A DNA stretch of 64,000 bases from Opisthorchis felineus (GCA_004794785.1 SJOL01004493.1:65016-129015), one strand, 5' to 3'; positions 1 through 11,296 are shown, counted from the first letter of the stretch. Numbers and translations are program-made. The notes: a model not told the origin generated them from the letters alone.

Positions 1-357
1 TTTTTTCGCTACTTAACTTTAAGACGCCAGTTTTTAGTTTCAAACGCCTCTGTGTTTTCCGCTTCCTCACTGACTCTTCCCAAAACTGTGCCCCTATAGG
101 CTCTCCGAATCGCCTTCGAAACTGCCGGTTAGTCGATGTGCGACAAAATTGATGTGAAATTTTGCGCAACGAATGGGCGTAAAAAATGCACACTTCACCG
201 AACGATTTGGTTCAGGTTGAAGATTGAACCGGATCTCCAAAACTGATGCTCCCAAGCTAAGTACTTAAAACACGACTGGCCCTTTTCCGTGCGATCGGTT
301 CCGAATTAGATGGTTTCTGTCGCCTTGGTTCCGAAGCACCCATCCACCAGTATGCAG
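1..357. repeat. 357 bp perfect direct repeat, copy 1
   Basis: Every base from 1 to 357 recurs at 10940-11296 in the same orientation; I read both copies side by side and saw no mismatch. The match ends abruptly after ...TATGCAG at 357, where the flanks diverge. The copy starts at the window edge, so its true left boundary is unknown. No TG...CA ends or coding content are visible, so an LTR call is not supported. The absence of divergence contrasts with the heavily decayed LINE lying between the copies, so this is either a very recent duplication or an assembly artefact. Confidence 0.95.
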
Positions 358-3300
358 GTTCCGCTGTTGTCATCCATTGCAGCGTTGTTCACTGGGATTG
401 AGCCAACTGCGTCGCCGGTCCATGCCTTATTGTTTGTTGCGTTGTCAAGCTTGCTGTGATCCGAACCTGGTAGCAATGTCCCGGCAGGCATGAGCGATGG
501 TATTTGACACCCAAGTGAGAAGCGCATCCAATTTATCACCAACTCTGATTGTAATCAAACGGTGACGGCGAATCGCACTCACACTTTATATTAGCACTTC
601 GTCCAGGATGACGCCGAGGCGTTAAGCTGTCCTTTCATTGTACAACCCAGCTGGATCACACTAATTTAATGTGGAACATCCATCCATCCACACGAAAACT
701 ATCGAAACCCAACCAAATAATGTTCCGAAACAAGCGAAGTACACTGACGATTGATTATTTCTTCATTACTCAATGCAGGGTCGTCCGAGTTGAAAACATG
801 CTCAAAAATTCAGCTGTGGTGACATATTTCTCATGAACCTGGTGCACGAACTGTTTGCATCATTCCCTCAAGTTTTCTGTCAACAACCGCGAAAAGGAAA
901 CAAAAAAGGGAAGTGAATCACAATCGACTACGGAAGTCTAAGTACTCCCTCATCCAGTGAGCGTGATGTCATCAAGCCGCTCAAAAGGTTCTTGTCATTT
1001 TACGCCAAAACTACGATACAGCGAGGGTAGTTTACTTGCTTTGTATGCGTACATACCGCGGAATTTATGCTGTGGGTAGTCCGCCATATTTTCATGACAT
1101 TTCATCCACAGCATGCTCCAGCAGCACTGAGTTATGTAGACATTCCCAGGATAGTCTAATAAGCCATTCTGATTTCACCACGATCCCTATTTTCAGGCCT
1201 GAAATTTCATGACTCTACTGCCAGAGTGCATGTTTTTCAGATGCGACACTGAAGGCTGATCAATATGAAACCAGGAACCTACGGGATATCTCACCGCGGA
1301 AAATTAAACACAACTTCACTGGTCCTTTGTTGGTTGTCTTACGTTCAGTCGATTGTTGTTCTCTGGCCCTCGGCTATGCCCGCTATTTCTCTCTTCGGGT
1401 CTGTACGAACTTATGGTCCAGATTGCCTATACGCACATGAACATGTTCCGAACATGTTCCGAACATGTTCCGCGATTTAGTGTACATCGATGATTTATCG
1501 AAGTACACTCTGAAGTATTGTTCCTACTGCCTCGCCTGGCTATGTGACACAAACTCAGTAAATGCGTCCGCATTTGCGCAGATGCCGTTTCACTGTTGAA
1601 CACTGGCATGTTACCCTCATGCTGAACGGCTTTAAGCACAGATGTGTGGATAGAACCAAGTGAGCGATCTATCATTAATTCAGTTCGGATTATTGAGCTC
1701 CCAGACAAAAGTCCACGTGGTGAGTGTTGGTCACAATGTAGACATTTGGCACTTATCGGTGGACGACTTCGCATCGATACACCGTGCAAAACGATGTGAG
1801 TGTAAGTATGAAGGAATTTCTTCATTCATAGGTCTTCACTACACCAGACAGCCTCAAATAAGACATCATCTTATGCGCTCATTTTGGTTTATGGTATTTC
1901 GGAGAGCCATGTGCAGAGACTTGTTTGTCAACAGCGACGAACGTCCACGTTCTCGAGAATCGCCTCCAATCTATTCACATACACTGAGTTTTCCTAAATA
2001 TTTACATCTAAGTGGCAGCGAATATTCCATCCGAAGTTTCTACCCTGTGTGTACGGGTATCTAGTTCCCTCAAAAACTGTCCTCTCATCAAGTTCGTACC
2101 CAGTATACAGGATAAAAATACTATCCACTTCCAAACGTCCCGAAGCTTGGGCATAACGCCTTACCATTAGTCGAGTGCATCAGAAGGACGTCAGGAAAAA
2201 CGGCTTGCCTGTTGCAACTCATGAATGTTTGTGGGGTAAAAAGTACCATACTGTGACTGATACCTTCATTAGATTTGCTCCTTTACTTCTGCGAAGAAGC
2301 ACAGCTGTGAACAGAACAGACCACGCGAGTCCGCCAACCATGAGTTGTGGGATATTTCTTTTCCAAACAAGAAGTTCTCCATAAAAACGCAATAGGAACA
2401 GTGTGAGCTGCTCCCGCTGCGGCGTGTGCGGGACGCATTGCTCATCATCCACACGAAGATACGCCTTCCGATCTGCCCGGTTTGTGGTACCTCGTAGTAC
2501 GTTAGTTGGAATGCTCAGGAGTAGTGTCTCACGTAAGTTTGGGTACCTACATAGGCGCAATATGCCTGATTAGTTTTTGCTAATTGTATCCATTTTGTGA
2601 TGCGTTAAAAAGGTAGTAATCAAAATGGCTACTTAGTATTTTCATAGAAACCACAAACCTAAACCAAGCCACTTTTGTTTCATGTTGTATTCGAAAGTGT
2701 AATCATTATTTATGTACAGGTATCCGCTTTCCGAAATTTAGACTGCAAGTGTATTGAAAACACGTTTTTATTGATGCTCCCTAGATTTGAACTCAATAGT
2801 TTCTTAGAAATTGAAGGTGACTCATTTTCTTTAGATGACCCTGGATTCTTGTGGGGTATATTAACTTTAGAAGCTTCAGTCTGTTGACTTCATACAAGCT
2901 GGCAATGCACTGAGTTGGCGGCCTCTGCAGTCGAACGAGAGTTCTTGTAGCCCGCAGCTTCAGTGTCAGTGTCCCCAAAAAATTTACCGATGTCTCGATT
3001 TCACGCTACAGCGTCTTTAGGGTAGCACCAATACGTCTTACCGTGAAAGAGGTATGGAATGAGCAAATATCCTGCTAGAGAAAAAAACAGGATTCAAGGC
3101 GCGTTTACTATTTGCTTTAGATAGAGGAACGCTCGGACTTATTTATAGTTTTAGGATAATCGAGTTCAGCGAAGTGTTCCACTTATGTCAGCAATTTGCT
3201 GTCCTCAGAAGAACCCCGTTCACCTGAACCGTTGCTTAATAGGGTCGTCGGAGGCTAAAGAGGAGTAGATGAAGCGAGTCATCTATATTTACCGCTGTTC

Positions 3301-4679
3301 CATGGGAGCAGCTGCTTGTTCGCAAATGTGTCTGCTGTTAAACATGGCAGATCGTGAAGCTTATCTTCTCAGACTGGATATCCTACTGAACCGTTTAGCC
3401 GAGTATCCCTGGTAGGGGCTGAGAGATCGATGGTTTTGGTGGAAATACAGTTTTTTTAGCGTTGTGTTACGATACCCGGGAGAATCACTGTAGCCATCTG
3501 GATGAAAGCCTCGAGCTTTGTCTACGCCACAATGAACCGCCGTGACGGTTGTTGTTTACGACGAATCGGGAGGCGCAACTTTATGCGGGCAACAACAATG
3601 ATATGCTCCTAACTTCCAGCATTCTATGGAGATGAGTTAGTGTGCTGTATGGCCGCCATTTGAATGTCTCGTCAGTAGGTGTCTTCGACAGCTTGGAAAA
3701 CGGGTTGGTTATGAACATTCAGTTCGAGTCACGGAAACTCATGAGGCTATCACAACGATGCCGCGGGTCCAATCTGGTGGGAATGTGGCAGCTGAATGAG
3801 TCAGTGGGCCAACGCGGGCCCTCCCGTCTGTGACACTAATAATGGTGTCCTTGTGAGGCACTTGATTGTCACCATCTTGAGGTTGTTTGTGCTTTCTGTC
3901 CGCAGTGTTGGAGAATTTAATTTACTGAAGCTGGTATTGAAGCATGTCGTTACTTTTCTGGAGGATACCTATGTTCGCGAAACAAGGGCTTGATTTACTT
4001 CTTAGGCTAAGGTCAAAAACAGCACTGTGGATACTGGCATTGTCGTTTCCCCATTGTGTAACAGCTAGTATTCGACCTCTGTCTGAGGCTTCCACCCACT
4101 TGGAACCAGAACCGGGAAGTCGTACCCCCAGAAAGAAATAATGTCGACCAGGTAGTTATGTAGACTGCAAATAGTGACACGCTTACCACCACAGAAATCT
4201 ACGGTTTCTGTTTCAGCAATTGACTTAGATTTCCCCGATTCGGCACTTCAATTTCCCTCACTAACCGGGCGGAAGGATCAGTGTATGATACCACTATGAA
4301 CTTCGAGGAGCGCAGATCATTACTGCACCCCAATTGTTTTTTTTTCATTCTAGCTTACTTGGATTTTGGATTCATGTACCCATGAGCGAGGCCATTTTTG
4401 CAAAACGCAAACGTATCCATAGTTCTCACACCAACCACCGCCTGCCAATAGACCATGAAACACGCTGTTAGCATCGCTCTTACTCAGTTGGGCAAACCGG
4501 AAGTCTTCCGGTGTGGGTGACTTATTCAAGAATTCTAAGGCTTGTCACTGAAATGGTTTGGATAGAATGAAGTATTACCTACTCACTGAGTTGGCAGTTA
4601 ACCATTTCGTGGTTCTATCTTCAGCGTGGCTTTAACCACACACTCATATCATCTCTATCATCTCTGCCTTTCACACCAG
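358..4679. other. Non-coding stretch upstream of the first visible anoctamin exon
   Basis: About 4.3 kb with short open frames but none that I recognise and none with a convincing acceptor and donor pair. It is presumably intron of the anoctamin gene, whose earlier exons (cytoplasmic domain and first membrane helices) I could not find in this window. The only structured element seen is the triple decamer at 1439-1470. Confidence 0.5.
1439..1470. promoter_or_regulatory. Three tandem p53-type palindromic decamers
   Basis: The 10-bp palindrome GAACATGTTC occurs three times with exactly one C between copies (1439-1448, 1450-1459, 1461-1470). Each copy fits the p53-family half-site consensus RRRCWWGYYY perfectly, and two adjacent half-sites make a canonical response element. 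The same decamer also resembles an unspaced steroid-receptor palindrome. Whether a flatworm p53-family factor binds it is inference; it could instead be a short 11-bp tandem repeat. Confidence 0.35.
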
Positions 4680-4883
4680 GGCTACGTCACGGAAGAAAAG
4701 ACCCCCGCCATTTTCTTCCGCTTCATTTCGCGCCACACATTTCACGGGGCCTTGTTTGATCCGAACGGTCCGGGGGTTTTACCCTATATACCCGGTGTAC
4801 TTCACTCGCTGCTTGTCTTCGTTATGAATCAGATTGTCTTCCACTCAATCGCCAAAGTCCTAACTGAATATGAAAATCACCAG
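4680..4883 (+). CDS. Anoctamin (TMEM16, ANO8/ANO10-like), internal coding exon
   Basis: This 204 bp exon encodes 68 residues and has clean splice sites: a pyrimidine-rich acceptor ending CACACCAG before 4680 and donor CAG|GTAAGC after 4883. Both junctions are phase 0, so it joins in frame to the exon at 14267. The peptide runs from a charged linker (GYVTEEKTPA) through a hydrophobic helix (residues about 38-53) to the family hallmark ENHQ, the counterpart of the WENHR/MENYR-type sequence that follows a membrane helix in ANO8 and ANO10. Anoctamins are dimeric membrane proteins acting as calcium-activated channels or lipid scramblases; the ANO8/10 branch is mostly linked to endoplasmic reticulum and membrane contacts. 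Earlier exons were not found, so the gene is partial here. Confidence 0.8.
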
Positions 4884-6029
4884 GTAAGCTGTTTCACATT
4901 TTCTTGTTTTTTTTTTCGATTGAGTACATACTAGCTAGCATAGCTACGCTGAACGGTGAAAGCAGTGATGATATGCGCCGAAATTAAGTGCATACGGTTT
5001 ATTGGTTCGGTCACTGAGTTAGCCGTTTTTTTTACACTGTCCATAAATTGCAACAAAATCGAAGTGGCATTCGAACTACCGCTCACTCTTGAGTCCCTCA
5101 GTCGTGCTAATAAGGTGGATCGAATGATTGGTTGATATTTAAAGCTCTCTTACCGCTACTGTGTGAGCATGCAAGCTTAGGGGCTAGTGTCCCGTACTTG
5201 GAGAATCAACGCAGCTGTTGTCACCTTACTAGGGCCAGTTCCACCAGTGTAATGTAAATGCTCTTCCACTTATCAGATGTTAGCAGTGCTTGCGTCTTAC
5301 AAATTTCCTACCGTAACCTTTTGGCTCTCTTTTGGAATCTGCTGGCTCTCTTCGGAACGTTAAATCAAGTGTAACTACAACTTGGCGGTTGCTTTGGCAT
5401 TTATATTGTTTCTTCCCAGAAGAAGGATCTCGTTTGTCTCCAACTTTCCCAGATTTCTTCTGATTAAGGCGTATGGGGATGATGATCCGGTGCAGTAGTC
5501 CCCAATAAATACGGTCTTTCGGAACCACTCGTTTCATTGCTTTCTTCTTGGATATTTGGGGGATTCAAGAAGTTCCACTCGGAATGCCCTTTCGAGATGA
5601 TTTCCAACTATTCCGTCAAATGGCAGAATAGTGTCTTTAATAACACATGATAATTGTTCGTAAATCACCGCTGAGCAATCTCAACCTATTTGCTCCATGA
5701 AATCCCGTAGTCCTTTGCAATATCGGCCAACGCCATTAGTGTGTATAGAAGGAAAAATACTTCGATATCGGTCCAACTAAACCTTGAGATGGCCCTAACG
5801 CCTCATACTGTGAGTCATTTATCTACTGTTGTGTGAAAATGAATGATTCCTTGGAAGTCAGTTGCTGTGTGAATAGCCCACCCTGACGTTACCGGAGTTG
5901 GGCAATGACTATCCGTTTCACCAACTCAAACTATATGCCGTCCCGAAGAGACTGGACATTACCGTGGTGTGACGGTTTGTGCACCTCCATAACCCATTAA
6001 GCTACATGTGGGGCGGGGGGGGGGTGTCC
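4884..6029 (+). other. 5' part of the large anoctamin intron
   Basis: It begins with the donor GTAAGC directly after the 4680-4883 exon. No gene or recognisable repeat was seen up to the start of LINE A. A G-rich run (GGGGCGGGGGGGGGG type, about 6010-6024) lies at the junction with the element. Confidence 0.6.
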
Positions 6030-6449
6030 GTGCGGCACTCGCAGAGTCTCTCAAACCAGGTTGGTCAATGGTTAGAGGTTTGACAAACACAGTCTCCTGG
6101 CCCTCCAGGTTGGGGGTTGGAACACGTGTGGCGGTAGTGCACCTGAATTTCTCGCCAACCACCGCAGATTTGCAGTCAGGCTCTTTAGCCAAAGCCTTCG
6201 GTCGAGGACCCTAATCATCCTCCTATCTGGGTGTGGGCACCGTGACGGTATCCCAGTCCACGCACAACCATCGGTCATCGCGTATTTCCATTAGCCGGGT
6301 CTCCTTACTAGCTGCATACAGCAGGGCGGGTTACCGCAGGTTACCGCTGACGCCTCCATCCTTTCTCTTTCACATACTTTTTCTTCCTCCTTCCCCACCC
6401 CATTATTAACTCTCCGTTTGTAAGCCCATCAGTTAGGACTGATGTAATA

Positions 6450-7140
6450 TCGGTAATGTTTCAGCTCAGCTCTCGGTCTGAACCTTCCAAGCTAGCGTTC
6501 CGTCAAAACAACCATCAACAGTGTACAACGTGTATTAAACGCCCGAAATCAAGTCACAAACGCTTGTACAGTGCGTTGTGTTTAAAGTGCATCAGGCAGT
6601 AACTTTCTGGAAATTCCGACGCCTTCTGGACGCGCCAGTGGCAACCGGCATTTGGCAGATACTGAATAATGATTGCCTGTTGGGTTCACACTTTCAGCCA
6701 ATCAGAGCTCGCCTTGATGTTGGACCGGTAAGCAGTCCGATCTAATAGCCATTCTCATGTGGATTAGGCTTCTTGGCCGTACATGCGCATAACTGCAAAC
6801 GGTAAAAGGGTTTTGGTGCGTGGTTCATCCCTTGATGTTTGTTGACGTGGTTTCCAAGTCGGGGGTTCAACTGCAGCTGCTTCACTCGCTTGCAGATTCC
6901 GTCTGTCCAGCGTCTCATTCGTAAACCATCCTCGGGCCGGGTCTTCGATGGAGCAGGTGATGCATTTTCTGCAATGCTGCCGAGATCAAAAGTTTCCAGA
7001 GGAATCTCTAGATCCAACTCACTCGGTCCGGTGAGTTGCAGCTACCCCTTTGTGTGCCGGGTTAAGCTCCTTGGCCGTAGCGTCGGCTAAATCCAAATGG
7101 TTTCATTGTGCGATTCCGTTTAACTACTGATGACTCCGTT
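6450..7140. other. Foreign segment interrupting LINE A 5' region
   Basis: LINE B runs directly from the pyrimidine-rich 5' segment to the TTCGAA...GTTCGGACTCTGAA segment, whereas LINE A has roughly 700 bp between the equivalents. Inside it, a stretch of about 20 bp containing TTGGCCGTA is repeated directly at 6761-6781 and 7058-7079. I do not recognise the segment, and its boundaries are approximate. Confidence 0.4.
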
Positions 7141-7324
7141 CATCCTTCATCGGTTTTGACAGCAACATCTACGCGTCAGCCGGCACTGACAGCCTCAGTA
7201 TTTCGAAATCAATCTTCGGACCTTGACGCCCGGTCTATCTGGCTGTTTTTATTGTTCGGACTCTGAAGCAAGCAGGACAATAAGCTGCTCTTGCTCTCAC
7301 ACTGGCATCGCTTGACATTCATAT

Positions 7325-7650
7325 GTGCTGTCTATCAGAAACAGGAATTCAAGATGCAAGCACAATGATTGAGCCCATTGCTCTCCATTCGCTTCTGGCT
7401 GCGCAACTCTGGCAATCCGGAGGCCGCTGTGGTAGGATGTGCAGGGGTCGATATCGTCCTAAGTCACCGAGCGGAAGGATCCTTGCTTGACTGGGTACCC
7501 GTTGGTGGTCGCCTCTGTGCGGTTTGTCCGGCAACGTCCGTGAAGGAATCTCAGAAGCGGGAAGTGAACCGTTGCCTGTTTATCGTGCCTGTTTACGCAT
7601 CAACTGACTGTAGCACCGACACCATCAAAACAAGGTTTATCACACCCTGA
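7325..7650 (+). pseudogene. LINE A endonuclease (APE/EEP) fragment
   Basis: The region starts with CCLSETGIQDAST, the LSETR-type block typical of LINE endonucleases, then shifts frame into an uninterrupted stretch carrying VDIVLSHRAE, GRLCAVCPATSVKESQKREVN and CLFIVPVYASTDCS. The same blocks appear in LINE B (21956-22297, minus) and LINE C (29608-29946, minus), which confirms the family by comparison within the window. The intact domain nicks target DNA. The frame change and truncated context make it non-functional. Confidence 0.8.
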
Positions 7651-8416
7651 GCACTCTCTTACGGCGCGCTAAGGGCTCAGATGTCATTGTGGTGTACAAG
7701 TGGTCAGGCTTAGCGCGTCTGAGACTTAATTAGCTGGCCGGCATTGGTTGAACTTAGTACGTACGGATGATGACAAACGAGTGCTCAGCTATGCAGTACT
7801 ACCTTCCGAAATAACCGACATCGTCTGGCCACACGGTGTTCTCCAACATCGTGCCAGTTACAGACTCAAATTGACCACATCGCCGTCAGTTACCGATGGC
7901 ATTGATCAATAATTGACTGTCGCTCGTTTTGGAACACGTGGATTCCGATCATGCGCTCGTCTGGAGTTGCTTCTCCCTTTCGTTTTCCAGGGCTGCGTAA
8001 GGTGCGGAAAAATAGGTTAGCAACTGAGAGACTGACAGACAAATTGACCAGAATCGTCTTCTGGACTCTTCCAACTGCTTCACCGTCGGGTGTGAATTCG
8101 TGCCAGAACGAGATCGCCACATCTTTGCACGCGTCCAGGAGTTTTACCTGTAGCACGACGCTACCTGTGTAAGGAGGGAAACCCTTCGCTGCGAAGTTGT
8201 TTATTAGAAAACGCCAACTAAACGGTTACAGACTATTGGACAGGAAGGTTAAACTCTCATTTGCATGTTGTTTTTAAAAACGGAATATCCATCTTCTTCT
8301 CGAACGCGTCTTCTTGAACTCTCCTGGATATTCATTGACTATCGCACAATTGCAAGCAAAAACTGCAAAGTAGTTCCACAAATTCCGTAATAAATCCCAC
8401 CTTCCATTAGATCAAG

Positions 8417-8417
8417 N
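8417..8417. other. Undetermined base at a possible assembly join
   Basis: The only n in the window sits between two copies of GATCAAG (8410-8416 and 8418-8424) within LINE A. The flanking 7-bp duplication suggests that two overlapping reads or contigs were joined here without merging the overlap. Confidence 0.6.
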
Positions 8418-8922
8418 GATCAAGAATCAGATTGGTGTGACCGTCTTGAATGTAGAAGGGCGCCTCGATCGCTTGGCTGAGCACTTCGAACAACGATTCT
8501 CGTGACCACCAGCCGCCGCTCAGTTAGATCCAACAACTGAAGTTGAACTCTATACGTTGAACCTGGAACACCCCACAGCCTTTGTGGTTTATAACTGCAT
8601 ATGTTCTCTCAAGCGCCACCGAGCTCCTGGTCCGGATGACCTCCCACTCGTATTGTTCAAAGATGTGGGTGAAGTCCTCAGTCAGCGCTTGTTTGACCTA
8701 GTTGCCTGGATCTGAGAAAAAAGACTGTCTAAGACAACTGCGGAGAACCGGTGATAGTGCCCACTTTCAAAAAAGAGGGCCCGTGGTGGGTGCGGTAATC
8801 ACAGGGAGATCTGCTTGACTCCAGCATCACGTATCCTTCGTCGCCTCATGGTGGCTTGTGAAACAGTGACTCGAGAGCGGTAAGCGGGACTACGGCCTGG
8901 TAGGGGTTGCGTCGACCAAATC

Positions 8923-9195
8923 TTGGCACTTTGTCAGGTGCTAGAACGACGCCATACGTATGAACGACCCACAATTCTAGTACTCCTGGATTTCCTAGGT
9001 GCGTTCGACTCGGTTGACCCGTCTGCTCTTCTTAACACGCTTGCGAAGCAAGGAATGCTCCGAAAGTTTGTGAACATAGAAATATTTTTGTATTCTCAGA
9101 CTTCCGGGCGTGTGAGAGTATATGGAGAGCTCTCCAAAAGCTTCTGTATAAAGTGGTGTCCGTCAAGGGTGCCCATTCTCTTAATTCCTACTTAA
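8923..9195 (+). pseudogene. LINE A reverse transcriptase fragment, fingers and palm
   Basis: The frame contains RPTILVLLDFLGAFDSVD, corresponding to RT motif A, whose first catalytic aspartate is in the DF.GAFDSVD block. TSGRVRVYGELSKSF follows, the region before the next palm motif. LINE B (20817-21167, minus) has the same order, with LVFIDFKGAFDFV. The frame then breaks near 9195, and YADD follows in another frame at 9289. The sequence is clearly retrotransposon-derived and not functional as it stands. Confidence 0.8.
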
Positions 9196-9285
9196 TTTGG
9201 TGATGGACGGGATAATGAGACGAACGCTGGACGTTCTTCAAACCCTAGTGTTCAAATAGCTTCCGACGAAAGCCTTGTTGATCTG

Positions 9286-9888
9286 GAATATGCAGACGAC
9301 ATCGTTCTCGTCTTCAAAGAGAAGGCGCAGGTGTTTTTGGATGACCTGACCAAAGTCACCCTGTTGTTTGACATGCTCGAGATAGCTCAGTGGTTAAGGC
9401 GCCAGCTTACGTACCGGAAGGTCCATGGTTCGAACCCAACCTCAGCATCTCGACTGCTCCTGTCTAGGTTTGGGCAACCTGGCAGTATCCCAGCCCTCGT
9501 AGCTCCTTCCGTTGGCATAGCAGCTAGGCACCGAAAGCGTGCTACAGCTGAACGATTGATTGATTTTATTATGCGTGTTGCATCCACAAAGTGGAAGGTC
9601 ATGCTCCTGGACATGCAGCCACTGAGCACACCACTTACAATTCAGGGAGAGGCACTCGAAGTTGTGGAGCGTTTAACGTATCTTGGAAGTTGTATTGGTT
9701 CCTATTGTAGTGTGGCAGATGAGGTCAGTGCACGAACCTCCAAGGCCCGGGTCGCGTTTTCCAATTTGATACACCTATGGCGTCAAAGTGGTGTATCCCT
9801 GAATCTCAAGGGACGTGTGTATCAGGCTACATTACGGTTGTTTTGTTGTATGGTTGTGAGATTTGGCTTGTTCGAACAGCGGAACTGA
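9286..9888 (+). pseudogene. LINE A RT palm/thumb frame read through an inserted SINE
   Basis: One open frame runs from EYADDIVLVF (catalytic YADD at 9289-9300) through LDDLTKV, enters the SINE at about 9379, leaves it at about 9570, and continues with KVMLLDMQPLSTPLTIQGE, the normal next block of this RT, to a stop at 9888. The insertion and its flanking duplication therefore preserved the frame, and the SINE contains no stop in it. The result is a chimeric RT frame with about 64 SINE-derived residues between palm and thumb, which should abolish RT activity. Nothing here shows that it is expressed. Confidence 0.75.
9379..9570 (+). mobile_element. tRNA-derived SINE, copy 1 (inside LINE A)
   Basis: The head begins GAGATAGCTCAGTGGTTAAG (pol III A-box-like) and has a perfect B box, GGTTCGAACCC, at 9427-9437. 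The shared body follows (CTGTCTAGG, GGGCAACCTGGCAGTATC, GCTACAGCTGAACGATT) and then a TGATT-rich tail. It splits LINE A between LTKV and KVMLLDMQ. Weak flanking similarity (ACATGCT before, ATGCGTG after) is compatible with a decayed target-site duplication. The body matches the copies at 17470 and 21747. Confidence 0.85.
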
Positions 9889-10262
9889 GATGCCTTCAGT
9901 TCTTCGACAACCGTTGTCTCAGAACCATAGCTCGTGTGGGTTGGTGTCGACGAGTCCATAAAGAGGCGTTTAGAAGGCGAATTTTCTGTTGTGCGACGGG
10001 GACTTCCATCGAAGAATATGTGCATCAGCATAAACTGAGTTGGTTAGACTCTATACTCCGCATGCCAAACCGCCGGCTATGTTCTAGCTAGCTGCTGTCC
10101 GTTCTCCAATGCCCTAATGTCGAAAAGAGAACCGTCGGCAGGGAATACAACAGATGTATTTCGAACTAGCGAGTTCAGAAATTACAAGGAGCATCGTGGT
10201 GTTTAAAGTGCACTTTTGCCCTTGAATCCAAGCTGTCCCATCTGCTTTGGGTGAAATGTGAT

Positions 10263-10380
10263 CATCATCGGCCGCTGCAGCTATGGGATCCCTGAACACC
10301 CATCATCGTCGACCGTGTTTGTATGACATGCCTGAACACTCATCATCATCGGCCGTTGCTGAACTGGTTGAATGCTTGAG
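10263..10380 (+). repeat. Degenerate tandem repeat, about 40 bp unit
   Basis: Three imperfect units begin with CATCATCG(G/T)C and end near (C)CTGAACAC: about 10263-10302, 10303-10341 and 10342-10380. It lies just beyond the recognisable coding end of LINE A and may be its 3' tail region. Confidence 0.5.
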
Positions 10381-10939
10381 CGTCCAGTCGGACTTTTCTG
10401 GCCTGGATGCTTGACGGCTTCCCTACCTCGATTTTGGTGGAGTTTGAGGGTCTCAATAGCTCCCGGGTATTCTGGGATTATTTTCAGCAATCTGACCTTC
10501 CTGACAGTGTACCGAAGAAAGCGCGGTTTCCCGTCAACCGTTATGTTGCGGTTATCTCGGGAAAACAATGAAATATTCAGAACCAGTTTCACTGACACGT
10601 AGAACTGTACTAAGCGGTTAAGCCCAAGACTGTACTCGTTTGTACGTGTCTGTAAGGACGAAACACGAACTGAGATGAAAATATTAATGTTCTTCCTATC
10701 GGGACAAGGCGGACTCGAGGGGCATGAAAGTTAGCCGATTTAGAATGCTGCTAACTGAGATGGGAAATAACCGAAATATAGATAGGGCTGAGGAATGCTC
10801 GAAGAAAGCTCACTTTTTGAGGATGACTTGTTTGGCCTTCCTCACCTGTACATATCCCATTTGAAGTCCTTCCGGAATTCTCGTCAGATTTATCGCAATA
10901 AATTTCAGTTGACCTAGCAAGAACCTTGACACCAAGAAT

Positions 10940-11296
10940 TTTTTTCGCTACTTAACTTTAAGACGCCAGTTTTTAGTTTCAAACGCCTCTGTGTTTTCCG
11001 CTTCCTCACTGACTCTTCCCAAAACTGTGCCCCTATAGGCTCTCCGAATCGCCTTCGAAACTGCCGGTTAGTCGATGTGCGACAAAATTGATGTGAAATT
11101 TTGCGCAACGAATGGGCGTAAAAAATGCACACTTCACCGAACGATTTGGTTCAGGTTGAAGATTGAACCGGATCTCCAAAACTGATGCTCCCAAGCTAAG
11201 TACTTAAAACACGACTGGCCCTTTTCCGTGCGATCGGTTCCGAATTAGATGGTTTCTGTCGCCTTGGTTCCGAAGCACCCATCCACCAGTATGCAG
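10940..11296. repeat. 357 bp perfect direct repeat, copy 2
   Basis: Identical to 1-357 throughout; the match starts within a T run at 10939/10940 and ends at 11296. It lies within the large anoctamin intron, 10,939 bp from copy 1, so the two copies bracket the 4680-4883 exon and LINE A. Confidence 0.95.

Larger units (their letters stand above)
6030..10130 (+). mobile_element. LINE A: decayed APE-type non-LTR retrotransposon, nested insertions
   Basis: This element lies inside the anoctamin intron in sense orientation. The parts in order are: a 5' UTR-like segment (about 6030-6440) that matches the 5' regions of LINE B and LINE C; about 700 bp of foreign DNA (about 6450-7140); an endonuclease region with CCLSETGIQDAST near 7325 and the AGVDIVLSHRAE block near 7440; an endonuclease-RT linker; RT motifs including LDFLGAFDSVD (about 8985) and YADD (9289-9300); and a C-terminal RT/thumb region (about 9580-10090). 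Several stop codons and frameshifts (for example around 8500 and 8715) make it non-autonomous. An undetermined base lies at 8417. A SINE sits at 9379-9570. Intact LINEs of this class encode an APE endonuclease and a reverse transcriptase that copy their RNA at a nicked target. Confidence 0.8.

Noticed and set aside
1660..2064. 134-residue open frame as a gene
   Set aside because: No recognisable domain, no supporting splice or start context, and overlapping frames of similar length exist on the other strand.
9379..9450. Functional tRNA gene
   Set aside because: The A and B boxes are good, but the tRNA-like head continues into a non-tRNA body shared with two other loci, and acceptor-stem pairing is absent; it is a SINE head.
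1..11296. 357 bp repeats as the two LTRs of one LTR retrotransposon
   Set aside because: No TG...CA ends visible, no gag, protease or integrase between them, and the interior is an intron with a LINE and a host exon.
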